NCBI RefSeq assembly: GCF_029784155.1
Contig: NC_073693.1
Location: 23,596,002 to 23,660,001, forward strand
Length of the DNA: 64,000 bases
DNA from: Uranotaenia lowii
Taxonomy: Eukaryota > Arthropoda > Insecta > Diptera > Culicidae
Direction: 5' to 3'
The translations under genes were made by a program, and so were the position numbers. The notes beneath the pieces were generated by a model that worked only from the letters and a program-made list of their open reading frames with translations, had not been told where the DNA came from and made no database searches. Within the stretch, counting starts at the first letter, position 1, and each line of letters starts with the position of its first letter. Positions 42,500-51,435 of this stretch are shown piece by piece.

Positions 42500-43572
42500 C
42501 AGGCATGTCAAACTCGTTTAAGTAAGCGGGCCGTATTAAAAAATTTCTATGACGTAGAGGGCCGCAGCCAAAATCAGTTATAAAACATAATATATTAGTT
42601 GCGCGGAGATTAGATACAATAAAATGGAATATAGTTATAAGTAAACTTGGAATGAAATTTTGCGTTAAATTTTTATGTAAGCTTTTAATGTTTAACAATA
42701 AAATTCTTATATTATAATGCATTATATCTATTGTCCTGATATCAGGTTGAAGTTTATTAGTCACTGACACTTTCATTATAGATGATAATTTTTTATCAGA
42801 TAATCTCGAACGATGAGGAGTTTTTGTAGCTTTCATTTTGGAATAAAAACTGCTCACATAGATAGCTACTTGCAAACATAGCAAGAATTCGGGCAACAAA
42901 TTTCCGTAACTCCGTAGCGTTCAGGCAAATAGCTGTAAAATTTTGGTACAGCCACTTCAATGTATTTCGCTTTTAATAAAGAATCGCACTGCAGCTCTAT
43001 CAACTCTAGTTGCAAATTATCAGCAACATTTTTAGGAGCAAACGAAAATGGAGATACAAACAACGAAAATTCTTGCTCGTATGAATTAATTTTGAATTCA
43101 TCTAGTAACGATTCTAGGTGAAGTACGTATTTACCAAATGATGCAGCCTCATTTGATCTTTTCAGTTCTTGACACGTAGAGAAGTGCACAAGGTTTACTT
43201 TGTAAATTTGGTTGATCCATAACCGTAACTTCGCTTGAAAGTTTTCATCACAAGCAGTTATAATTTTTTTTTCTTTTCCTTGAAGCTTTAAGTTCAAATC
43301 TTGCAGGTGGCCAGTGAGTTCAACGTCAAATGCCAAATCCTGAACCCAGTCGTCTGCTTGAAAATGTTCAACAGGTTCACCTTTCATTTGCAAAAATAAT
43401 ATTATTTCCTCTCGTAGCAAAAAAAAATCTTTTTAATATTTTGTGGCAGGAAAGCCAGCGTACTTCTGTGTAGTAGGGAATTTCGTGAAAATTTAAGACG
43501 GAGCTACGCGGGCCGCATTGACCAAGGCCGAGGGCCGCATGCGGCCCGCGAACCCCCAGTTTGACATGCCTG
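42500..43572 (-). mobile_element. hAT transposon remnant inside gag
   Basis: A 1,073-bp element with perfect 15-bp TIRs CAGGCATGTCAAACT at both ends and an exact 8-bp duplication. The GGGCCGC-rich subterminal DNA at both ends is typical of hAT elements. It retains only the C-terminal part of a transposase, so it is non-autonomous. It is the innermost and latest insertion of the nest and splits the errantivirus gag. Confidence 0.93.
42720..43420 (-). pseudogene. hAT transposase C-terminal remnant, frameshifted
   Basis: Minus-strand ORF 42866-43420 (184 codons) resembles the C-terminal half of hAT transposases of the GTF2IRD2/ZBED-like type. Landmarks are a LNLKLQGK block, a HFSTCQEL block and the hAT dimerisation signature NLQLELIELQCD. 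The family then continues in another frame from about 42899 with KTPHRSRLSDKKLSSIMK, so there is one frameshift near 42870-42899. The BED zinc finger and N-terminal catalytic region are missing. The transposase is non-functional. Confidence 0.8.
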
Positions 43573-44157
43573 TTCTATACAAAAGTTGTACGCTTGACTA
43601 AGTGTTGCTGGGTTTGAACTTTTGAGCAATATGTTGAGAGGTTTTTCCAGTCCCCTGATAAAAGCATCAAGAGCTTTTTCCCGAAAATAGCTTATGTGTG
43701 CGTTGGCATTGAGTCTCATTGTATCGTCTGTTTTAATTTGCGCTATGGATAATGAAAGGAGTTCATTGACCCGGCTATAATAACTATTCAAATCTTCATT
43801 TGCTGACTTCTTAATTGACGTCAGCTGATAATCGAGAGTTTTAATATCTCTCTGATCTTTGTAATATAAAATCAGAGAATTTTTAATATCGGGCCAATTC
43901 GCAGTAATATTATTCGAATTTAAAATATCTGCAGCCTCACCTTCGACTTTCCTACGAATCGTTCTTTCTAAAATATTGATTTGTGCGGCAGTCGCACCAT
44001 TTTCCCGATAAGTCCTAAAGATTGATTCGACATCGGTGATCCAATCGATAAGTTTAGTCGGATTGCCGGTGAATGGTTTTACGTCCCGAACAAAATCGGG
44101 AACTTTACCCAGATCAATAAACTGTTGGGTGGTCAGAGCGGCTGGTGGGTTTGCCAT
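43504..44157 (-). CDS. gag: errantivirus Gag, N-terminal part
   Basis: Gag starts at ATG 44155-44157, about 560 nt downstream of the 5' LTR. Its first ~190 residues are a helical capsid-like domain, with a KLIDWITDVESIF segment (about 35-47) and a later FREKALDAFIRGLEKP block that is a typical Ty3/gypsy Gag motif. Gag forms the particle and packages element RNA. Codons downstream of 43580 belong to the hAT, so the last residues of this ORF (to 43504) are transposon-derived. The copy cannot make normal Gag. Confidence 0.85.
   Translation of the reverse strand: MANPPAALTTQQFIDLGKVPDFVRDVKPFTGNPTKLIDWITDVESIFRTYRENGATAAQINILERTIRRKVEGEAADILNSNNITANWPDIKNSLILYYKDQRDIKTLDYQLTSIKKSANEDLNSYYSRVNELLSLSIAQIKTDDTMRLNANAHISYFREKALDAFIRGLEKPLNILLKSSNPATLSQAYNFCIEQACQTGGSRAACGPRPWSMRPA
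43573..43580. repeat. 8-bp hAT target duplication, right
   Basis: TTCTATAC, partner of 42492-42499. Confidence 0.92.
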
Positions 44158-44705
44158 GATTAGTTTTCACACACTTCACTTTCTTTAAACTAATTAGTTA
44201 ATATTGATTTTGAAGATGTCGACTGTATGTTTTAGTGTTTTATTTACGGCAAATCACTCCAATTAATTTTTATAAACGACGTTTATTTATTCCGACGTTT
44301 CGGTGTCTATTAATTAGTTAATTTTTTTACACGGGGGGGAATGAGTTTAGTTTACTTACAAGTAGGTGCTAAGCATTCCTGCTGGACTTTGTGGGTAAGC
44401 TTCGGGGTGACCTTCGCTCGTGGGGGGAAACCAGGCAGCTATGTTGGGATTCTCCTTTTTGCCCGTCGTTTGCGTCGCTGCTACTAAGGTCCCTAGTAGC
44501 GATTGAGCCGGTTGGCTTCGGTGTCCTAATCTCCGCTTTCGTCTTCGTGATGATGGCTCGTTGAACCAGGTTGTGATATTGCTTGGCTCCTTGGACCAAC
44601 ACTTGGAATATTGTGATATTCCACTTTGAGGATTTTTGCACTTTGCACTGTTTACGATTTTTCACCACAGACTTATACTTTTCCCACTTTCACGAGGTCC
44701 CTATT
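44158..44705 (-). promoter_or_regulatory. errantivirus 5' leader
   Basis: About 550 nt between the primer site and the gag ATG. It should hold the packaging signal and the env splice donor, but neither is identified with confidence. The 99-codon ORF at 44369-44668 has no recognisable domain and is probably noncoding leader. Confidence 0.5.
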
Positions 44706-44716
44706 CTCGGGCGCCA
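44706..44716 (-). promoter_or_regulatory. primer-binding site, tRNA-Lys-like
   Basis: On the element strand, TGGCGCCCGA, with its first T the last base of the LTR, is complementary to the 3' end of a tRNA-Lys(UUU). The match is about 10 nt, then diverges. Lys-tRNA priming is known for gypsy. Confidence 0.65.
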
Positions 44717-44981
44717 GTTAAGAATTCTGCCAGTGGGATTTCTTTTAAAAAAAGGTCTACACCTGACTACTGTTCAACTAAAACTGATTTTATTCAACTT
44801 GCTTCGGAAAGAACACACCTTTTACATTCATACATGTTACCAACTCGTGGAATGCCTACTCAGCGCTTCCATTGTGGGAATCGGTCGTCCTCGTTGCCGG
44901 TTGATGATACTCGATGCCGCTACTGATTCAGGTGACACCCAAAAAGCTGACTACGACGTCTGGCAGGAGACGGCGTTAACT
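44716..44981 (-). repeat. 5' LTR (266 bp)
   Basis: Pairs with 36815-37080. I see no difference between the two by eye. It is flanked on the outside by CGCG (44982-44985). It drives element transcription. Confidence 0.93.
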
Positions 44982-44985
44982 CGCG
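44982..44985. repeat. CGCG target-site duplication, right
   Basis: Partner of 36811-36814. Confidence 0.85.
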
Positions 44986-45195
44986 CCAAACCGAGCAGCG
45001 ATAACAGCTGCCCTTAACTCTGCCATGGCTCACATCTCAATGTGAACAAACTGCACAGAAACAAAACTCTGCCACTTTGGGCAGCAGAGTAAGCCCTTTC
45101 ATTTGACATATAGATAACTCCAGAGAGATGCAACGTGTAGGCTACAGGCGACCCCAAAAAAGTGTAACCGGACTTTTTTGTCACCCTGTATATAT

Positions 45196-45264
45196 ACCGT
45201 GACCGAGATTCGATCTCATGTCCTCTGACTTAGAAGACTCGATGGCTATCCTCGAAGCCACGGT
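45196..45264 (-). tRNA. tRNA-like cloverleaf (pseudo-tRNA or SINE head)
   Basis: A 69-nt minus-strand segment folds as a cloverleaf. The acceptor is ACCGTGG with TCACGGT (7 bp, one G-U). The D stem is TCGA/TCGA with a 9-nt loop. The anticodon stem is TCTTC/GAGGA (one G-U), with loop TAAGTCA. The T arm is ATGAG/CTCGG (4 of 5 bp) with loop ATCGAAT. The loop lacks the invariant T33 and the variable region is only 1 nt, so it is not a functional tRNA. It may be a tRNA-derived SINE head or a decayed tRNA. The mariner-like element inserted 8 bp beyond its 3' end. Confidence 0.4.
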
Positions 45265-47313
45265 TGGCGACCGAAGTTTATCCGCCTTACCGGTGAAAAG
45301 TGATGTCCTTTTAAGTAAGAAAATTTCAGGATTATGAAATTTTTGTAGACGGAGGGAAAGTTAGAAGAAATGAAAGATGATGAAAATGAGCGGGTGAAAA
45401 TTTTTATTTAGAAGCATTATCATCACATACCAATTTTTTGTTCAGCACGAGCCAACTAGTATGAAGTAGTAGATACAGATAGAGCTCAATTGACCATCAC
45501 ACATTAGTACCTACTACTTTAATCGCTCTTGAATTTTATTGAGTAAAATTTTTTTCTTCTTAATTTGCGTAAGTCTGATAAATATATTGTAAGATGTACA
45601 TTAGACTGCCCCAAATGACTCTTAAAAAAAATAGGCGCTGTGACTCAAATTGATCCTGTGCTATAACAATAGTGCTTGTTTTTAAAAATAATATTTAAGA
45701 AGCATAGTTTACAGTAAAGCTATACCAATCTTAGTATAGGACGAATAAAACATGATAAATCTCTAGCGCTCTACACTGGAATTGATCATTATCATTATCA
45801 GGAAGTCGCATGCCAAGTTTAAGCAAGATCTGACTACAGGAAAAAGTTCCTTTCGGTGTGAATGGAATTTTAAGACATTTCGCTCGTTGAAAAATAGAAA
45901 ATAAAAATGTTTTAATGAACCTTCTACTGAATGCCTAATATGGATCCGCTGAAAAAAAAACGTAAACGAAGATAACTTTGTTGACCTCTATCTTAAGCAA
46001 TTTATGGCAAAAAAACGGAATTGTTATTTCAATATTTTTATTTGTTTGAATAGTGTAAGAAATAAGATAATTTTTTATAAACATTTTTAGGTTTTATAAT
46101 AGCTTTTGAATTTTATATGCATTAAGATTGTTTGAATTCTTTCACAGTATTGAATTATGCTAAGAAAATGTGAAAAAAATATCGAGAACAAATATGGACT
46201 CTTATGCGTTACAGGGTGAATACCTTTTTTAAGAAGTCGATTGCTTTTTAATGATAAATTTTCCTAAAGCCTAAATGAAGACAAAAGGGTTTGCAGGAGA
46301 AGTCTTTATTTTTCGAAAATTTCCATTGCGAATGTTTTCATCATTCGCAAGCTGGGACTTCCCCCTTTCATTTAAGCCCAAATTTTAAATAATCAATCGG
46401 GGGTCTAGGAAAACTTTGTTTGTTTGAAGATTTTTTAACCTTTTCAATGGTTTATTCAAATACAAAATCACACTAATCACTATTAAAACACTTGTCTTAC
46501 CTTTAGCGTTATTCCAACTCCATATGTCAATTGCATGATTTAATAGGAATTTTTTTTCCTGGCTTCGTCGAAGACATCAAAGTGATACAAACTGTGAGAG
46601 AAGAAGTGTAATGTCACAAAAATTAGCGATGCTAATTTCCAGTAAATAAGTGGATCTATCAGAGACATCAGGAATGACAAGGATCCATATTTGAAATATA
46701 ATTTCCAGAGCAGTTTAGGTTGTCCACCAATTTAAATATTGAACGTTAAAAATTTTAATAATAATCTAGAGGCATACTTCAGAAACCGTTCATTCTTTTA
46801 CAACTTCTTTTAAAAATCGCTGTTAGTGATTTCAATCCTCTACAATGTTTTATGCAATAACCTATATTTCAAAAGAAGTTAGTCATAAATTTTAATCTTC
46901 TTGATGGATTTGTTCTCTATGCAAGCTTTAAGATTTTACAATCGAACTTTTTGTTTTCTAATTTAAGTACATGTTTAGGATTAATTTCGACGGATGAATC
47001 CCAACATTGAGATTGTAGAAGTGGTAAAAAGGCCAATGCTTCTGACTGGCTCGTTTAGCAGACTTAAAACAGGACATATTTCATGTTGACAAGTTGAAAA
47101 AGTCATCCACCAGTTTGATAAACAAAATATTGTGGTTGAACCTCGTGCTTAATTGTTGGACAGCTAGCAGGTTCAAATTAACAAAAAAAACACTAGAAAT
47201 AGACTGTAAAACGAATTTTTTGAAGCAGGCACCTCCCAAGTAACAATTTTAACTTCATACCAGCTAGCACAACCCCCTTAAAACAATCGTATTGAGAATT
47301 TTGTAAGCGATAA
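45265..47313. other. AT-rich unique DNA, nothing recognised
   Basis: No ORF of note, no TIR pair confirmed. A TAGACTGCCCCAAATGAC motif near 45605 looks like a transposon end, but no partner was found. Confidence 0.5.
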
Positions 47314-48720
47314 GATTTTCTTGATTTCCTTGATTTTCTTGATTTTCTTGATTTTCTTGATTTTCTTGATTTTCTTGCGTTTCTTGATTTTCTTGATTTT
47401 CTTGGTTTTCTTGATTTTCTTGATATTCTTGATATTCTTGATATTCTTGATTTTCTTGATTTTCTTGATTTTCTTGATTTTCTTGATTTTCTTGATTTTC
47501 TTGATTTTCTTGATTTTCTTGATTTTCTTGATTTTCTTGATTTTCTTGATTTTCTTGATTTTCTTGATATTCTTGATATTCTTGATATTCTTGATATTCT
47601 TGATTTTCTTGATTTTCTTGATTTTCTTGATTTTCTTGATTTTCTTGATTTTCTTGATTTTCTTGATTTTCTTGATTTTCTTGATTTTCTTGATTTTCTT
47701 GATTTTCTTGATTTTCTTGATTTTCTTGATTTTCTTGATTTTCTTGATTTTCTTGATTTTCTTGATTTTCTTGATTTTCTTGATTTTCTTGATTTTCTAG
47801 ATTTTGTTGATTTTCTTGATTTTCTTGATTTTCTTGATTTCTCTGATTTTCTAGATTTTCTGGATTTGGTTGATTTTCTTGATTTTCTTGATTTTCCTAA
47901 TTTTCTTGATTTTCTTGATTTTCTTGATTTTCTTGATTTTCTTGATTTTCTTGATTTTCTTGATTTTCTCGATTTTCTTGATTTTCTTGATTTTCTTGAT
48001 TTTCTTGATTTTCTTGATTTTCTTGATTTTCTTGATTTTCTTGATTTTCTTGATTTTCTTGATTCTCTTGATTTTCTTGATTTTCTAGATTTTCTTGATT
48101 TTCTTGATTTTCTTGATTTTCTTGATTTTCTTAATTTTCTTGATTTTCTTGATTTTCTTGATTTTCTTGATTTTCTTGATTTTCTTGATTTTCTTGATTT
48201 TCTTGATTTTCTTGATTTTCTTGATTTTCTTGATTTTCTTGATTTTCTTGATTTTCTTGATTTTCTTGATTTTCTTGATTTTCTTGATTTTCTTGATTTT
48301 CTTGATTTTCTTGATTTTCTTGATTTTCTTGATTTTCTTGATTTTCTTGATTTTCTTGATTTTCTTGATTTTCTTGATTTTCTTGATTTTCTTGATTTTC
48401 TTGATTTTCTTGATTTTCTTGATTTTCTTGATTTTCTTGATTTTCTTGATTTTCTTGATTTTCTTGATTTTCTTGATTTTCTTGATTTTCTTAATTTTCT
48501 TGATTTTCTTGATTTTCTTGATTTTCTTGATTTTCTTGATCATCTTGATTTTCTTGATTTGCTTGATTTTCTTGATTTTTTTGATTTTCTTGATTTCCTA
48601 ATTTTATTTTATTTTCCTGATTTTCTCGATTTATTTTATTTTGTTGATGGTATTTATTTTCTGATTTTCTTGATTATTTTGTTTTTTTTCTAGATTTTCT
48701 CAATTAGTTTCTATTTCTAA
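47314..48720. repeat. 9-bp tandem array D, unit TTTTCTTGA
   Basis: Very homogeneous array in the orientation of B and C. A GATATTCTT variant occurs as a block of three units (47422-47448) and a block of four (47566-47601), 144 bp (16 units) apart, which indicates internal copying in register. Degenerate edges extend to about 48720. The ORFs of up to 275 codons are artefacts. Confidence 0.95.
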
Positions 48721-49854
48721 ATATTCTTTATGGGTTTGATTTTTTCATATTATGGATTCGATATTCTTAGTTTTGTGGAGCACTTTAATATATTTTTATT
48801 TGAGATTTTTTAACTTTTTAATTATAAATTATTTTTCGTTTTTCTGATTTTGTGTTTTTCATATTAATTTTCTTAATTTTCAATTTTCAATGTTTATTCT
48901 CTTTTACATGTACTGAATTTTTGAATGGTATAAGTTTTATTTCAAATTTTAAATCCTTCTTCAATCACTTGGGATACCCCGAGGGTATCATAAAAAATTG
49001 CAAAAAATTTATAAATTCTAAGTTGAAAACATCAAAGGTACATACTATTTTCATTGTAGGAAATCGAATAATCGTTTTTTTAATCAAAACTTTGAAATAA
49101 TCAAGAATACAAGAGGCGATAAAATTCCAGTCTTCCACAGTTTCTTTTTTGATCTTGAAGTTGTTTGAATTTTTTCCTTATTTTAAAAAAAAAATTATTT
49201 TAATTTTCAATGTTTTTTTTTAGTTTAAAAAAACATTGAAAGTTTTCTGAATTTTTCAGAATTTCATACTTTTTTAAGTTTTAAATTTTCAATTTTTTTT
49301 TGTTTTAAACTCTTGAAATTTTTATATTTTCTATGCTGAAAAATTTGTCTTCATGTTTTCATAGATTGTACGATAATAGTGTGTTTAGTCTAGCTCGAGG
49401 CGTTTGCTTTAGGATGTTTTACAAAAACTGACCTTTTGCAATTTTCTCTTGCTTCAGAAGTTCATTTCTACCATTCTGCTATCTTTCAAGTATTACCTAG
49501 GCCAAATCGATAAATTTTATTTTCATATCTACTTGTTAATGCAAGCTTCACAATATTTGTTTAAGGTTTACCTTAAAGGCGTCGAGCAAAGATAGAAACA
49601 ACAGAACAAAAGTTGGGTTTCCACAGAATATGTTCGTTTATTGTTAGACATATTTCAATTTGACAGTGCTTTCAAATTTATCACAAAGTGATTTGTTATA
49701 CATTGGAACAAACTCGTATTATGTGAAGTAAATTTAATTTTTAATGATGTTATTCTCAGAAATGAAAATATTTTGACTTCAGTTTGGATCTTTAAAAAAT
49801 TAAGAAAACACTCTTTGGCCGAAACTATTTAAAAAAAATCGTCAATTTCTTCTC
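48721..49854. other. AT-rich DNA, nothing recognised
   Basis: T-rich non-tandem DNA. The 82-codon ORF at 48852-49100 has no recognisable domain. Confidence 0.5.
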
Positions 49855-50480
49855 CCGAACGGTGAGAAAACTGCAGCTCACCTCATTGATCAGTTCACAG
49901 GAACGAGTCTCTGAACAATGTTGCACGGGTGCTGCCCAAGATCACTTAATTTATGGATAATTACAAGCTCAACGGCACCCTCATCCCCAAACAATCCGAA
50001 TGTGGCGATAACCAGATGGCGCAGATTAGCAGAGATCAATTAAAATGATTGCGCACCTGGCTGCGCTGACAATCGCCCGTCACCACCTCACGCCCTCGCA
50101 TATCGACTTCATGATAAGTCAGTCGCCCTCGATCGGTGTTTGTTTATATTATAGGACCCTTAGCTTAGAGTGAACGTTTGGAGCTGCGAGTTATCCCTAG
50201 CTTTGAACGCACCTTAACCGTTAACAAATTGGATGGCGTCATCCTAACTCGCCGGAGGAATGCTCACAGCTGGAATCGATGCAAGACAAGAAACTGGAAG
50301 TAAAGTGAAAGTGCCTCAGCAGTTTCCCAGAAGCTCGTTGGCTGGAATTTCTGGTCCTAGAATCGCCTGACTCAGATCACCTGAGACTTTTTTTCCACTA
50401 GTGGTTAAGTGATTATTACGTGGCGCTCAAGCCGCTCCCAACTCGTCAGTTCCGAAGCAATTAGCCGCTTCACCGAAATA
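49855..50480. promoter_or_regulatory. candidate cis-regulatory module
   Basis: GC-richer unique block dense in developmental transcription-factor words. It has a Caudal/Hox-like TTTATGG next to a homeodomain TAATTA (49950-49963), an E-box CAGATG (50013-50018), an Otd/Bicoid-type GATTA (50024-50028), an E-box CACCTG (50054-50059), a GATA site TGATAAG (50112-50118) and Fox-like TGTTTGTTTA (50137-50146). There is no coding potential. Clustering of such sites is typical of insect enhancers, but single words occur by chance, so this is inference. Confidence 0.35.
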
Positions 50481-51435
50481 TTCGAATTCCAGACGTATGC
50501 AAATTTGAAAAATAATCAACGTAGATTTGACACCTAGATGTCACTAGTGGCATGTTTGTGATATTCAACTTTCATTGTCTAAGAATTTGAAAATTCTCAA
50601 CTTCATCAGAACAAAAGTGGTATTCAACACGTCAGACGGCGCTGAGGCAAATGCGCTGAATCACAGATATCACACTTAACGTCGTCTGGTCAAGATTTAC
50701 GACCCGACCCGCCATGCCGTGGAGTGGAGAGTTCAGTGTCATTGGTAAGAGCGTAAAATTAGAAGTAAAGTACGCTACTCAGCACTACAATCTTGGAATC
50801 CCCCCCCCATGCCTGAGCTGAGTAAAGAAGTCGTTTGGTTGTTTCCTGTCTGGACGACTTCATGTCAGTGACTACAAAATTGACCCCCTCTTGTTTGAGA
50901 TAGATTGCTTACTACCATACTGGAAATCCAGAAGGGTTGTCTAACTGGATGTAAGTGTGATCGGTTACGTTTAAGTAATTGGCAGAATTGTCTAAGGAAC
51001 AACTGTTACAGTAAGTGGGACTAACTGTAACCCTTTTTTCCGATTCTGACGAGTACACTGTTGACGGTATCATACTGATTTAAATTTGACACAATTTCGT
51101 ACGGGACGTAGACGACCACCCTAAGGTAGAGTTGCCATGTGTCCCGCAAAAGAAGGACGTGTTCCGATTTTTCCAAAAATTTCCTGCCATCTCGCTTTTT
51201 TCAACAAAGTTGTCAAACAAAAGAATTAAGTTTTCCTGATTGAACTCAATTAAATTGCTGTATGAAAAATTTAACAACACACCAATAGTATGGTAGCTTT
51301 GCGCAGTGGCGATATCGTAACCAATGAAGTTCTACTGAGGTGCGATTATTGCTAGTTGAAACCAATAGTATGGAAAAAAATTTCTTAAATTTTACGATGC
51401 ACAGCAAAATATTGCTGTAAAGTTGTTCGCAATTA
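50481..51435. other. unique DNA with weak exon-like signals only
   Basis: A pyrimidine-rich acceptor-like TCAG at 50866-50868 and a GTAAGTG donor near 50951 bound about 80 nt, but one frame ends in a stop and the others are poor. No gene is supported. Confidence 0.4.

Larger units (their letters stand above)
36815..44981 (-). mobile_element. errantivirus-type Ty3/gypsy retroelement with env, hAT-interrupted
   Basis: An 8,167-bp minus-strand LTR element, of which about 1,081 bp are a later hAT insertion with its duplication. In element order it has a 5' LTR (44716-44981), tRNA-Lys-like primer site, leader, gag, pol by -1 frameshift, env, polypurine tract and 3' LTR (36815-37080). LTR ends are AGTTAA...TTAACT. 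The 266-bp LTRs look identical by eye, implying a young insertion. The three-gene plan with an env resembling baculovirus F-type fusion proteins places it with errantiviruses. Two defects are visible: the hAT insertion in gag and a stop before the env membrane anchor. Confidence 0.93.
36224..45188 (-). mobile_element. mariner-like (DD37D) element, split by an LTR element
   Basis: Outer shell of a three-level nest. The left TIR at 36224 begins CAGGGTGACAAGAAAGTCCG, and the right TIR, read inward from 45188, begins CAGGGTGACAAAAAAGTCCG. TA duplications are at 36222-36223 and 45189-45190. The element's own DNA is about 794 bp (36224-36814 plus 44986-45188), shorter than a full mariner (about 1.3 kb), so it is internally deleted. 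A transposase relic lies in the left part. The TIRs and TA target are typical of the Tc1/mariner superfamily. Confidence 0.9.

Noticed and set aside
45196..45264. Functional tRNA gene
   Set aside because: The anticodon loop lacks T33, the variable loop is 1 nt and the T arm is imperfect, so it is kept only as tRNA-like.
45605..45830. Possible transposon starting TTAGACTGCCCCAAATGAC
   Set aside because: No matching inverted end or target duplication was found nearby.
50869..50951. Second candidate exon between TCAG and GTAAGTG
   Set aside because: The acceptor is mediocre and one frame ends in a stop; evidence is much weaker than at 17300-17369.
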